Assembly: GCF_026240635.1 (NCBI RefSeq)
Contig: NZ_CP110848.1
Location: 1,738,501-1,802,500 of the forward strand
Origin: Trichothermofontia sichuanensis B231
Lineage (GTDB): Bacteria > Cyanobacteriota > Cyanobacteriia > B231
Direction of reading: 5' to 3'
Length of the DNA: 64,000 nt
Both the position numbers and the translations under genes were made by a program. The notes under the pieces were generated by a model. That model was given only the letters and a program-made list of their open reading frames with translations. It had not been told where the DNA came from and did not search any database. Shown one piece after another: positions 35,788 through 45,369 of this stretch (its first letter is position 1; each line of letters starts with the position of its first letter).

Positions 35788-36618
35788 ATGCAGCAAATCA
35801 ATCCCCCTTTGCCAGCTAAAGAAACCCTTCCGACCATGTACGACCTCCCCAGCGAAGACCCGGAGGAACCTGGTTTGCCCGACGAATTTCATCTCCTCCA
35901 ACCGGAACTGTTGCGCCTGACCTTCCAGCCGCCGAATTATCCCAGCGATCGCATTTTCACCGGCAGCGACCTCAACCTTTACTACGACTCCCGGCACCCA
36001 CAATGGTATAAGCGTCCCGATTGGTTTGGCGTCCTGGGCGTCCCGCGCTTCTACGACGGACACGACCTGCGCCTGAGTTATGTCGTTTGGCAGGAAGCCG
36101 TCAATCCCTTTGTTGTCGTCGAGTTGCTCTCCCCTGGCACCGAAGCTGAGGACTTGGGTCGGACGTTGCGCGAGGCCAGCCAACCGCCCAATAAATGGAC
36201 TGTCTATGAACAGATCCTTCGCATTCCCTACTACATTCTGTTTAACCGCTACACCGATGAGTTGCAAGCTTTTGGCCTAATGATGGGACGCTATCAGCCC
36301 TTACCCGTTGCCGCCCCATCAGCAACCGAGCCAGCAGGTGTGTGGTTGGAAGAAGCTGAGTTAGGCTTGGGGTTGTGGGAAGGAAGCTATCAGGGGCTGC
36401 ATCGCCGCTGGTTGCGTTGGTACGATCGCGCCCACCACTGGATCCCCACCCCAACGGAAGCAGCCAATCAACGGGCCGAACAGGAAGCGCGACGAGCCGA
36501 ACAGGAAGCGCGACGAGCCGAACAGGAAGCGCGACGGGCCGAGCAGGAAGCGCGACGAGCTGAACGCTTGGCGGCACGGTTAAGGGCCTTAGGGGTTGAT
36601 CCGGAGGAAGGGGAATAA
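35788..36618 (+). CDS. Uma2 family protein with repeated Glu/Ala/Arg coiled-coil tail
   Basis: 276 aa, ATG at 35788. The Uma2 core (residues 20-200) shows RPDWFGVLGVPRFYDGHDLR and VVVELLSPGTEAEDLGRT. The C-terminus carries four copies of the heptad EQEARRA encoded by nearly identical 21-bp units (about 36475-36560), giving a charged coiled coil, then RLAARLRALGVDPEE. Tails of this kind are frequent in cyanobacterial Uma2 proteins. Third Uma2 of the window. Confidence 0.85.
   Translation: MQQINPPLPAKETLPTMYDLPSEDPEEPGLPDEFHLLQPELLRLTFQPPNYPSDRIFTGSDLNLYYDSRHPQWYKRPDWFGVLGVPRFYDGHDLRLSYVVWQEAVNPFVVVELLSPGTEAEDLGRTLREASQPPNKWTVYEQILRIPYYILFNRYTDELQAFGLMMGRYQPLPVAAPSATEPAGVWLEEAELGLGLWEGSYQGLHRRWLRWYDRAHHWIPTPTEAANQRAEQEARRAEQEARRAEQEARRAEQEARRAERLAARLRALGVDPEEGE
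36475..36560 (+). repeat. 21-bp in-frame tandem repeat encoding EQEARRA
   Basis: Four units of GCCGAACAGGAAGCGCGACG-type sequence with only third-position changes, which implies recent expansion. Confidence 0.85.
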
Positions 36619-36635
36619 ACTCTCCACCCTCCCTG

Positions 36636-38228
36636 CTAAGCTCCCCCACAACCTAATAAAGCCGGCAGCGCGATCGCCTGGGCTGCTGGCATTTGCCCAT
36701 AACTAAATACACAGGGAACTGTGGGGGGTAATACGGGTAGCAATTGGTCCATGATATAGGGACTCCCGTAGATCACGAGACCCCGGAGGTGCTGCCGATC
36801 GCAGAGGGCTTGCAGCCCGGTCTGCACCGGATGTAGCAGCGCCGCACTTCCCCGGAACGGATTCCCCCGCACAAAGAGTTGCACGAGCGTCGGCACGGAT
36901 TCCAGTCCGGTCAGATTCGGGTCTCCCAAACTTTGGTCTACGATATGCAGCCGATCGTAGCCCCACTCACTGGGTAGCACGATCGCAGGCGTATGGCGAT
37001 CCAGGAACGGACAATTCAAGGCGCGATCGACCACAATCAGATTGCGCCACTGCTGCGGTGAATCAGCCCGGAGCAGGGGATGTTTGACCCGTACCCGATT
37101 CGAGGCCGTGAGGATCTGGTTCACGCAGTTGAGACTAGCAGGTTGGGCCAAAGCCGTTGTTAAATCCGCCGCCGCCACCTGACGGGTTGCCGTCACCTTC
37201 TGCTTCGCCCGCCAAATGCGCTCCACCGACGCCAGAATCCGGGCATGGCTAATCCGACCTTGGGCCACTGCCGCACAGACTGCCTGAATGGCCCCTGCTG
37301 GATCGAGGGGCATCAGCAAAATATCTGCCCCCGCTTCTACTGCCCGCACCGGAGCCTCATTCGCCCCATAGCGCTTGGCGATCGCCCCCATCACCAGTGC
37401 ATCCGTCACCACCAACCCCTCAAACCCCAGGTGATGCCGAAGCCCCATTGTCAGGGCTTGCTTCGACAGGGTGGCCGGATAGTGGGGGTCCAGGGCAGGG
37501 ATCTGGACATGGGCACTCATCACCGCATCAACCCCCGCCGCGATCGCCGCCACAAAGGGGGGCCACTCCACCTGAACCAGCCGTTCCCACGTGTGAGGCA
37601 AGACGGGGAGATCCAGGTGGGAGTCGATCGCCGTATCCCCATGTCCCGGAAAATGTTTCGCTGCTGTCAACACTGGATAGGCTTGGGTACCCTGAATAAA
37701 TGCTGTCGCCAGTTGGCCCACGATCGCCGGGGTTTCCCCAAAGGCCCGAACATTGATCACCGGGTTAGCCGGATTATTATTCACATCCACGACCGGCGCT
37801 AGGATCCAGTTCAGGCCGATCGCCAGAGCCTCTTGGGCGGTGACGGCTCCCATCTGCTGGGCGAGGGCGATCGCCCTCGGCAAATTCTGCTGGGCGATCG
37901 CGGCCAAGGCCATCGGCGGGGGGAACCAGGTCCCTCCGGCAAAGCGTTGCCCCACCCCCTCCTCAATATCCGCCGCTAACAGGAGGGGTAATGTGGCCCA
38001 GCCTTGCAATTGTTGGGTCCGGACCCACAGTTCCGCCGCACTGCCCCCCAGCAGGATAACGCCCCCCACCCCCAACTCACTCAGCCACGAGCGCAGCGTT
38101 GCTGCTGGCGGTTCCGAGGCTGGGTAGCGGATCTGCTGATCAAATAAGTGACCCGACGCCCGCACCACAACCATTTGGGCAACTTGGGCAGCCAAGGGGA
38201 GAGCTTGCGGATCAGGGAGGGTCGGCAT
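36636..38228 (-). CDS. Glycoside hydrolase family 3, beta-N-acetylhexosaminidase-like
   Basis: 530 aa. The N-terminal GH3 barrel has AAKHFPGHGDTAIDSHLDLP, the NagZ-type catalytic His motif, and the nucleophile region GLVVTDALVMGAI. An additional C-terminal domain (about 370-530) follows, making it longer than NagZ of proteobacteria. Probably removes N-acetylglucosamine from peptidoglycan fragments. A NagA deacetylase is encoded 12 kb away. Confidence 0.85.
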   Translation of the reverse strand: MPTLPDPQALPLAAQVAQMVVVRASGHLFDQQIRYPASEPPAATLRSWLSELGVGGVILLGGSAAELWVRTQQLQGWATLPLLLAADIEEGVGQRFAGGTWFPPPMALAAIAQQNLPRAIALAQQMGAVTAQEALAIGLNWILAPVVDVNNNPANPVINVRAFGETPAIVGQLATAFIQGTQAYPVLTAAKHFPGHGDTAIDSHLDLPVLPHTWERLVQVEWPPFVAAIAAGVDAVMSAHVQIPALDPHYPATLSKQALTMGLRHHLGFEGLVVTDALVMGAIAKRYGANEAPVRAVEAGADILLMPLDPAGAIQAVCAAVAQGRISHARILASVERIWRAKQKVTATRQVAAADLTTALAQPASLNCVNQILTASNRVRVKHPLLRADSPQQWRNLIVVDRALNCPFLDRHTPAIVLPSEWGYDRLHIVDQSLGDPNLTGLESVPTLVQLFVRGNPFRGSAALLHPVQTGLQALCDRQHLRGLVIYGSPYIMDQLLPVLPPTVPCVFSYGQMPAAQAIALPALLGCGGA

Positions 38229-38293
38229 GGTTAGGGCAACGATGTCACAGGGCTAGGAACCATTCGCGCCGCGTCTTCGCTGGCGAAGCGGCG

Positions 38294-38707
38294 TTAGGCT
38301 TCCGCATCGGGAATCTCTAGCTCCCCCTCTTCCTCCCCGTCGGATGCAGTCCTGGCAGACTGGGATAACTGGTTAATTAACGACAGGACACGGGTACCGC
38401 GCTCGAGCGAGCGATCTTCCAAAAACACCACCTCCGGCGTGCGCCGCAACCGAATGCGATGCCCCAATTCACTGCGGACATGGCCGGTCGCTGCCTGGAG
38501 GCCCTGCATTGTCGTGGCCCGTGCTTCATCGGTCCCATAAATGCTGACAAAGACCTTGGCATGTTGGAGATCGCCCGACACATCCACATCAGTAACACTG
38601 ACCATGCCCATGCCCACCCGTTCATCCTTAATGTCATTGAGCAGCATTTGGCTGATCTCACGCTTGATCAACGAAGCGACCCGTGAGACACGGCGACTGG
38701 TAGCCAT
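38294..38707 (-). CDS. rbfA: Ribosome-binding factor A
   Basis: Helps late maturation of the 30S subunit and 16S rRNA. 137 aa from the ATG at 38707 ([20 protein letters not shown]), preceded by GGGGAGGAG at good spacing. The longer open frame upstream is rejected. The KH-like core includes [20 protein letters not shown] and [20 protein letters not shown]751 lies just upstream on the same strand. Confidence 0.92.
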   Translation of the reverse strand: MATSRRVSRVASLIKREISQMLLNDIKDERVGMGMVSVTDVDVSGDLQHAKVFVSIYGTDEARATTMQGLQAATGHVRSELGHRIRLRRTPEVVFLEDRSLERGTRVLSLINQLSQSARTASDGEEEGELEIPDAEA

Positions 38708-38899
38708 AATGACTCCTCCCCTTACAGTGAATGAAATGAACGATCGGTCCTTACTGGCCAATAACAAGGCTGACAGTTGACCCCTGACAATTGCTCCCTG
38801 ACCTCGCACTGCGATCGTCCGGCAACGTGCCTAACGGTCAAACTGCCTGACGGCCCGTGTGGCTCACCCGCTGGCTGCCCAGCGTAGCACACCGCTGCC

Positions 38900-39103
38900 C
38901 TAGACAGCGCCCACCCCCAACATTGCTCGCAGGGTGAGGCCAATAAAGACCATTCCCGATACTAACAGGCCGATCAGGGCGATCGCGGTTACGGGGCGTT
39001 GCATCAGCGGTGCGAGCCAGCCAAATAGGGCAAAGAAGATCCCCAAACAAATCGTAATGAAGTAGCGGAGAAAACGGGTTGCGTTGTTAAGAAAGTCCTG
39101 CAT
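38900..39103 (-). CDS. DUF751/Ycf33 family small membrane protein
   Basis: 67 aa: MQDFLNNATRFLRYFITICL, then two hydrophobic helices. It matches the DUF751 (Ycf33-related) family found in cyanobacteria and plastids, of unknown function, often found upstream of rbfA as here. Confidence 0.8.
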   Translation of the reverse strand: MQDFLNNATRFLRYFITICLGIFFALFGWLAPLMQRPVTAIALIGLLVSGMVFIGLTLRAMLGVGAV

Positions 39104-39550
39104 AGCTCGATTTCCTGCTTCTGGCTCTATCTTAACGGTTACTGCGCCATGACACAGACCTCAAGGCTGCTATGGCCAATATAAAATTCAAAATTCAAAA
39201 CTTGTCCACCCCGGTTCCATCCCGGTGGTAGGCTGGAAGGATAGTGTGGACACCCCCAAACCCAAGGTTAAGTCAAGGTTAAGTCTAGGACTCTGTCAAG
39301 CTTAATTTCGGTAATTGAGGTCGGTTGGGTCAAACGCAGTGCAACTCAACAAAGCTGTGTTGGGTCTCGCCGACGCGACACCCACGGACCACCCATCATT
39401 AAGCTGGACAGTCTACTAGGGCAGGGATGAGTCTGTATCTATGGATCCGTTTCAGTAGTAGAGGAGCAACTTCAGTTCGGCTGCAATTGATAATGATTCT
39501 ACTGCTGTTGATTGTGATCGACTAAGTTTGTTGCTGAGGGCGATCGGCCT
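39104..39550. other. Intergenic region, divergent
   Basis: 447 bp. It contains AAAATTCAAAATTCAAAAC near 39183 and AAGGTTAAGTCAAGGTTAAG near 39264, short direct repeats. No gene or RNA was recognised. Confidence 0.45.
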
Positions 39551-41440
39551 ATGCCTGCGTCAGGTCCCTACCGCAGTCGTTTGTTCAATGTTCTGCACCG
39601 TCAGACACGCCAGTGGGCAGAGCAGTCTACCCAGGTTTGGCGGCACTTTAAGGTCGCTACCTTGTGGGGTCTGCAATTACTGCTCTATCCCCTCTATTGG
39701 GGGTTTCAAACCGGACGGCTTGTGGGGAAACACCTCCAGCAAGCAGAACGACAGGTGGCTCACTTCCGGCTACAACTGGCGGCCCGTTGGCAGCAACAGC
39801 CACCGCTGACAGTGGATACGCCGATTTACAATGTTTTACACACGGTGCAGGCCCTTCTCCCTACTGCCACGATCGCCACGGCTGAACCGTCTCCACCCTC
39901 GGTTTTGCCCCTTGGCTCACCTACCTTGGAGCCGATACCGTTTGATGCGACTCTTCTGCAAGGCTGCGGTGCGATCGCTGTGGCTCCGCCCGCAACAGTT
40001 GACGTCCACGCTGCTGACCTTGCGACGACGACAGTAGGAAGTGCCACTCCCCTAGCGAAGTCATCCCCAAGGAATACCTTACCGCTGCCCCAAGGTAACC
40101 AAGCATCAACCAGTGTTATCCGCGCGATCGCCAGTTGGGTAGACACCCGGACTCTGGTCCTGGTCACGGCCCAAAACCAGATCTTGGATATCCTGACCCC
40201 CCAACAGCAGCAGTGGCTCTACCAACGGCTGGCCGATGAGGTTGCTCGCTACCGTCGCTATCAACAGATTGCCCAGACGCCCCAGTGGCAATTCCAAGTT
40301 CGCCTCTTTCCGCCTAAGCTCCGTCAAACCCAGTTGCCCCCTGTGCGGTATTTCCGGGCACTTATGGGCTGGATGCAGCAGGGACCTGTGGCAAAACTCA
40401 CGAACTTATTTGATGAGGCAACCCTGTTGAGCGGCGATCGCTGGGATCGGGCCAACCTCTTAACCCTGCCTGCGCTGCCCACCCTGGCTGATATGAACGC
40501 TACCGGTCATGCCCCAGCCCTCCCGCCACCGTCCTCCTGGCTGAGCACCCTGCCCCAATCCGCTTCAACCCTAATCCAACAACTTCTGCACCAGGAAGCA
40601 ACCTGTACAACGGGTCCCGTCGCCGCGATTAACGCAGCAATCCCGGCAGGAATCGCGGTAGACCTGCAATGGGAGGGTCCTGCCGACCTGTGGGCAGGGG
40701 TCTTCCCGCCCCAACTGGGGCAAGGGCTACCCGGCGATCCCCCGCCCGCCTCAGGCATTCCCTGCCCGTTTCCGCCCACTTCACCAGAATGTCCGCCTGC
40801 GGCTCTACCCGCTAGTGGGGTACCCTCGATACAGCCGGTACGATCGACTGCGCTTTTCCGCTCTGTGCTCAGAGCCTTGAAGCTAGGGACAGTCCCTGCG
40901 GGGGGGGGCAATGTCACTTCAGTTGACGCAGCTGGGAATACGGGGAGTCCGCCAACCCCTGGTAGTCAGTGGCAGGCGATCGTGCGTCTGGTTTGGGCCA
41001 ATTCTGCCGCAGTCCCCACACCAACGCAGACTCCTCCATTTCCGGTCATGCCTGCGAGGGGAACGCCTAGCTGGCAGTCGCGTTGTGTCCCTCCTGGTAC
41101 AGTGTCCCCTACGGCCACTGCCGCTGTCTCGCCACTGCCGCCATCACCCCTCGGCCCTCTTCCGACGGCGACCGCCGGTGTGACCGCGATTCCTGGGCCA
41201 CTACCCGCCACTGCCCCACCGACAATGGGTGAGGCACCCCCCTCGGAACTGATCCCGGCGGCTACCGCTGCGTCCGCCGCGCCGGCAACGACCCTGCTTG
41301 AGGTGGAAGCGCAGATGCTGGGTTATGTCAAACATCCCTTGGAGCATATCCTGGAATGGTTAGACCAGATCATGCTTTGGATTGAGACGATCGTGGGTCG
41401 GATCTGGCGTTGGCTTCAGGGCCATCTCCCCCAACTTTAG
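39551..41440 (+). CDS. Conserved cyanobacterial protein of unknown function, proline-rich middle
   Basis: 629 aa. N-terminal amphipathic region (residues 1-80, WGLQLLLYPLYWGFQTGRLV). A conserved block follows at about 190-310 (IRAIASWVDTRTLVLVTAQN, then YQRLADEVARYRRYQQIAQT). A long Pro/Ala/Thr-rich stretch (about 380-570) leads to a C-terminal helical segment YVKHPLEHILEWLDQIMLWI and WRWLQGHL. There is no classical signal peptide; the ends may attach to a membrane surface. It lies 138 bp before psbI on the same strand. Confidence 0.65.
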   Translation: MPASGPYRSRLFNVLHRQTRQWAEQSTQVWRHFKVATLWGLQLLLYPLYWGFQTGRLVGKHLQQAERQVAHFRLQLAARWQQQPPLTVDTPIYNVLHTVQALLPTATIATAEPSPPSVLPLGSPTLEPIPFDATLLQGCGAIAVAPPATVDVHAADLATTTVGSATPLAKSSPRNTLPLPQGNQASTSVIRAIASWVDTRTLVLVTAQNQILDILTPQQQQWLYQRLADEVARYRRYQQIAQTPQWQFQVRLFPPKLRQTQLPPVRYFRALMGWMQQGPVAKLTNLFDEATLLSGDRWDRANLLTLPALPTLADMNATGHAPALPPPSSWLSTLPQSASTLIQQLLHQEATCTTGPVAAINAAIPAGIAVDLQWEGPADLWAGVFPPQLGQGLPGDPPPASGIPCPFPPTSPECPPAALPASGVPSIQPVRSTALFRSVLRALKLGTVPAGGGNVTSVDAAGNTGSPPTPGSQWQAIVRLVWANSAAVPTPTQTPPFPVMPARGTPSWQSRCVPPGTVSPTATAAVSPLPPSPLGPLPTATAGVTAIPGPLPATAPPTMGEAPPSELIPAATAASAAPATTLLEVEAQMLGYVKHPLEHILEWLDQIMLWIETIVGRIWRWLQGHLPQL

Positions 41441-41515
41441 GAGACTTGGGGAGGCTGGTCAGTCCCCTGACCTGATCGCTAGGATCAGGATGCAGTTAGG
41501 AGTGCCGTGGTTCGG

Positions 41516-41521
41516 TATGAT
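41516..41521 (+). promoter_or_regulatory. Possible -10 box for psbI
   Basis: TATGAT about 58 bp before the psbI start, with no convincing -35 element. Confidence 0.3.
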
Positions 41522-41578
41522 GGGAAAGTTATCTTAACGAAAGTTTTTGATTCCTATTTGCCCTTCGGAGAGACTGGT

Positions 41579-41698
41579 ATGGAAGCCCTCAAAATCACGG
41601 TTTATATCGTCGTTGCCTTCTTTGTTGCGATATTTGTCTTCGGGTTGCTCTCTGGCGACCCTGCCCGCGCCCCGCGCCGTCGCGATCTGGATCAGTGA
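41579..41698 (+). CDS. psbI: Photosystem II reaction centre protein I
   Basis: 39 aa from the ATG at 41579: [20 protein letters not shown], then [18 protein letters not shown], the PsbI pattern of one membrane helix followed by a basic stromal tail. PsbI stabilises the CP43 side of photosystem II. GGAGAG lies 7-8 bases upstream, so the longer frame from 41507 is not needed. Confidence 0.95.
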   Translation: MEALKITVYIVVAFFVAIFVFGLLSGDPARAPRRRDLDQ

Positions 41699-41996
41699 TC
41701 GCCCAGGATCGCCGGTGATCCCTGATCCCTAGCAACCCCTTAGGGAGAGACTATCCACGGAATCGGCAGCTTGAAACCGGCATCCGGTCGGTTCCGCACG
41801 GAGGGGGATGGGTTATTAACCTGTCCCCCTTGCTGATCTGGCTAGGCATCTTCAGAAACAGGGGCGATAATAGCCATAAGCACTTGAACTTGAACTTGCA
41901 CTTGTCCTAAGCGTGTGGATGTGAGGAAGAGATAATGGGTCAGGCGAGTGTACACGAGTGTACAAGGCGGATTCTCTCGGCTAATATGGCAGCGTC

Positions 41997-44939
41997 ATGA
42001 TGTACCCTGCCTTACCGCCTGAGCCGATCGCCGTTATGGTGCTCCCCAGCCACCAGGGGGTTGCCCTTGAACCGCCTGGAACACTGGGCTTGTCTCATCG
42101 TCAGCCACCAACGCAGGCTTTTTCATCGCAAACCCGATCGCTCAGTCTTCTGGAAGCGCGGACGGCTGGGGCGCTTGCATCGGTGATGGTCTCGCAGGTA
42201 CAGCCCCCCCACATTCGCCATTCGGATGGTTCCCCAATTCCCCTGCTGACCCTACCCGGCAGTGTTCCGTTCACGCCGCTTCCCCCAAGGGGCATCGGTG
42301 ATCATTCGCCGTTACCGCTGTTTTATCCTGCCTGGGCACAGTCCCCGCCGCTGGAGCAGGGGGGATCTACAGCGGTTGTGGTTCCCACTGTGATGTCTCC
42401 TGTGGTGACCCCATCCCGCCAAGGGAAAACGCTGTTAAGGGAATTAATGCCACCCCAACCTTTCCCCAGGGCCGAACTGGCTGAGATGCCTCAGGCGGAT
42501 ACGGCCTCAGCATCAACCTCCTCAACGCACCCGACAACTGCTACCCTTGAGCCAGAGATTGCCCCCGTTGCCGAGGCCCTTCCCACAGGGTCTTCTCAGG
42601 AACATCGTGCCGTGTCTCCGCCGGTGCATGACGATCGCCCCCATCCAGCCATGCCGGCTGTCACGCCGCTGCCCCCTACGACGTCTGCGATTTCCCCCTC
42701 AACGACGTTGCCTTCAGCCCCTCCAGCCGCTGTAGAGCAGCGGCGCCAAACCTCTCAGACTGATACTGTGCCGATTTTGGCTCCCCCGACGCTCGAAACG
42801 CCTCAACCCCGCCCCCTTGCCCCATTGGTTCGCCCGCCTAGCGTCCCGCTGCCCCTGCGATCGGAGCCAGAGGCGGGACCAGGACCGCTCCCTCAACCGG
42901 GTGGCGCGATCGCGCCACCGACGGTTATCGAGGTTCCCCCACCGGTGAGGGATTCCCCCCATCAGCCAGACGCAACGGAACCGGCGATCGTGCCGTCTCC
43001 CCAAAGGGGAAGCGTGGCTCCCGACGCGGCAGCAGCGGCAACGGCCCCCACGGCAGAAGCCCTGGAGATCTCCTCCCCAGATGCGACTGCTGAGGATCTC
43101 TTGGCCAGTCCCAGTGATGTTGTGGAACTCACGTCGGATCAACAGGAATACGATGAGCAGCGCCAGATCGTGACGGCCACGGGAAATGTGGAGTTACGGT
43201 TTCGCCAGTCGGTGTTGACCGCCGATCGCCTCCAAGTCAATTTAGCCAATCGCTTCATCATGGCTGAGGGCAATGTGGCCCTGCGGCGGGGCGAACAGGT
43301 GTTACGGGGGGAGCGGTTTGAGTACCGCTTTGTCCAGGAGGAAGGCACTATTTTTAATGCCAATGGCGAAATCTTCTTGCCTACTGCTGGTACTGACTTT
43401 GCCTTTGATGCCCCGGCAGCCACTGGGGCGACAGGACCTCAACCCCTCCTGAGCGATCGTGTCCTGGCTACCCAGCCCCTACGGGTTCAACGGGGGCCGG
43501 GGGACTTTCAGGTGGGTGTTGGTATCGGGCGGGATGCCCCGGATATGAAGCGACAGGGGGCGGTACGGCGCTTACGCTTTGAGGCGGATCAGGTGGATTT
43601 CAATGCCTTTGGCTGGCGGGCCGAGAATGTGCGGGTTACCAACGATCCCTTCGCGCCTGCTGAGTTGGAACTGCGCACCCCCGAAGCCACCCTCACCCAT
43701 ATTTCTCCCCAGGCTGATGAACTGATTACCCGGCGTCCTCGGCTCGTCTTCGATCAGGGCTTTTCTGTTCCCCTGTTGCGGGAGCGTACGATCCTCAGTA
43801 AGGAACCACGTGAACCTGGACTGGTGAACATTGGCTATGACCAGGAAGAACGGCGGGGCGTCTACATTGAACGGACCTTTAATGTGATTGCGAGGGGGCC
43901 GGTGCGCCTGCGGGTCACGCCCCAATGGTTGGTGCAGAAGGCGATTAATGAGGGACCCAATCCGATCGAACCTGCCCTCTATGGGTTAATTGCCCGGTTA
44001 GATGGCACCCTCAGCCCCCAAACCTCTGTGCGAGGGGTTGCCAACTTTGCCAGCCTAGATTTCGACGATTTGGCCGATAAGCTGCGGGCTAGTTTACGCA
44101 TTCAGCAGGACATTGGTGACCATAATCTCAATCTGGAATACAGCTATCGCGATCGCCTCTTCAATGGTTCTCTGGGTTTCCAAGATGTCCAGAGCAGTCT
44201 GGGGGTTGTGCTTACCTCGCCCAATATTTCCCTGGGTGAAGATGGCCCCCGTCTCAACTACCAGGTGGGTGCCCAGGTGGTGAATGCGAAAACGGATCAG
44301 ATTGACCTCTTGGATCCGGGGCAGATTGAAGGGTTGGTGGCACTAGGACGTTACCAGGCGACAGCGGGCCTCAGCCAGCGGTTGCCCCTTTGGCAGGGCA
44401 AACCCCTCCCGCCAACGGCAACGGAAGGCTTGCGCTATAGCCCGGTCCCGATCGTTCCGTTTGTGCGGCTGGTTGCGGGGATGCGGGGAATTCTGACGTC
44501 TTATACCAGCGGCGATTTCCAAAATGCCTTGACAGGAAGTCTGGCGCTAGAGGGCCAGTTTGGCAAGTTTAGCCGCGACTTCTTCGACTACACTGCATTT
44601 AATGTGCGTTATTCGCAAAGTTTACGGGACGGGGAATCTCCCTTTAAGTTCGATCGTATTGAAGATCGACGGGTATTGGCCTTTAGCCTGAGCCAGCAGG
44701 TCTATGGTCCCCTGCGGTTTGGCTTCCAGACAGCAGTCAATTTGGACAAGGAAGACCGGATTACGACGGACTATATCCTGGAGTATAGCCGCCGTACCTA
44801 TGGGGTGGTTCTGCGCTTCAACCCGGTTCTACAAATCGGCTCGATTAACCTGCGTATCAGTGACTTTAACTGGAATGGCAACCCCGAACCCTTCCCCGAT
44901 ATGAACGTGCGCCCGGTCAGTGATGGGGTAGTGCCCTAA
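41997..44939 (+). CDS. DUF3769 outer-membrane protein (LptD/OstA-like)
   Basis: 980 aa. The first ~370 residues are Pro/Ser/Thr-rich and of low complexity. Then comes an OstA/LptA-like strand-rich domain (about 380-470: ELTSDQQEYDEQRQIVTATG, NRFIMAEGNVALRRGEQVLR), followed by a long predicted beta-barrel to the C-terminus. This is the cyanobacterial DUF3769 family, considered the counterpart of the LptD lipopolysaccharide-assembly protein. No plain signal peptide is visible from the ATG at 41997, so the true start is less certain. Confidence 0.82.
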   Translation: MMYPALPPEPIAVMVLPSHQGVALEPPGTLGLSHRQPPTQAFSSQTRSLSLLEARTAGALASVMVSQVQPPHIRHSDGSPIPLLTLPGSVPFTPLPPRGIGDHSPLPLFYPAWAQSPPLEQGGSTAVVVPTVMSPVVTPSRQGKTLLRELMPPQPFPRAELAEMPQADTASASTSSTHPTTATLEPEIAPVAEALPTGSSQEHRAVSPPVHDDRPHPAMPAVTPLPPTTSAISPSTTLPSAPPAAVEQRRQTSQTDTVPILAPPTLETPQPRPLAPLVRPPSVPLPLRSEPEAGPGPLPQPGGAIAPPTVIEVPPPVRDSPHQPDATEPAIVPSPQRGSVAPDAAAAATAPTAEALEISSPDATAEDLLASPSDVVELTSDQQEYDEQRQIVTATGNVELRFRQSVLTADRLQVNLANRFIMAEGNVALRRGEQVLRGERFEYRFVQEEGTIFNANGEIFLPTAGTDFAFDAPAATGATGPQPLLSDRVLATQPLRVQRGPGDFQVGVGIGRDAPDMKRQGAVRRLRFEADQVDFNAFGWRAENVRVTNDPFAPAELELRTPEATLTHISPQADELITRRPRLVFDQGFSVPLLRERTILSKEPREPGLVNIGYDQEERRGVYIERTFNVIARGPVRLRVTPQWLVQKAINEGPNPIEPALYGLIARLDGTLSPQTSVRGVANFASLDFDDLADKLRASLRIQQDIGDHNLNLEYSYRDRLFNGSLGFQDVQSSLGVVLTSPNISLGEDGPRLNYQVGAQVVNAKTDQIDLLDPGQIEGLVALGRYQATAGLSQRLPLWQGKPLPPTATEGLRYSPVPIVPFVRLVAGMRGILTSYTSGDFQNALTGSLALEGQFGKFSRDFFDYTAFNVRYSQSLRDGESPFKFDRIEDRRVLAFSLSQQVYGPLRFGFQTAVNLDKEDRITTDYILEYSRRTYGVVLRFNPVLQIGSINLRISDFNWNGNPEPFPDMNVRPVSDGVVP

Positions 44940-45369
44940 GGGAAGAAACGAGAAACGACAAGCGAGAAGCGAGAAACGGGTAATTCGATACTCGCGCCGC
45001 TGTTCTCACGCCTATTTTGAATGGGGGTGCTTCCCCAATCTAGAGTTGGGGGTTATGCTGAAATGAGAGGCCGTGTTTATCCCCAAGGCAAGGCGAAACA
45101 ATTCTCCGGCAACGACGCTGCGCGAATACGTTGTCGTGCTAGCAGGGAATTGCGCCTGTGGTCTCCTGTGAGAAGAGGTACCCCTTGAGCAACGCTTGCC
45201 CCTGCAACCTCAAGCAGGCGGTTGCTACCTTGCTGCTATTGTCACCCAAAATGAGAAGCGAGACATGAGGCGTGCGTAACTCAATGCTCACTTCTAGGTT
45301 CTCCCTTCTAGGTCCTCACTCCTAGCAGCAAGCGGTTTCTCTGTGTACCTTTTACAGCACTCAGTACCT
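44940..45369. other. Intergenic region with a structured segment
   Basis: 430 bp with no open frame of interest. Both ends have AGCGAGAAGCGAGA-like short repeats. The middle is given separately as a candidate RNA. Confidence 0.5.
45085..45245 (+). ncRNA. Candidate structured RNA (unassigned)
   Basis: Two nested hairpins can be drawn by eye. CAATTC (45098-45103) pairs with GAATTG about 50 nt later and encloses GCAACGAC/GTCGTGC. Then AGGTA...CTTGAG pairs with CTCAAG...TACCT (about 45176-45234). The segment is unlike the repeat families of the window and has no open frame. It does not match tmRNA, RNase P or SRP RNA patterns that I know; a 6S-type RNA is possible but unproven. Strand is a guess from the flanking genes. 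Confidence 0.3.

Noticed and set aside
45085-45245. tmRNA, RNase P RNA or SRP RNA
   Set aside because: None of the hallmark sequences of those RNAs was found; only hairpins support an RNA, so it is listed without a name.
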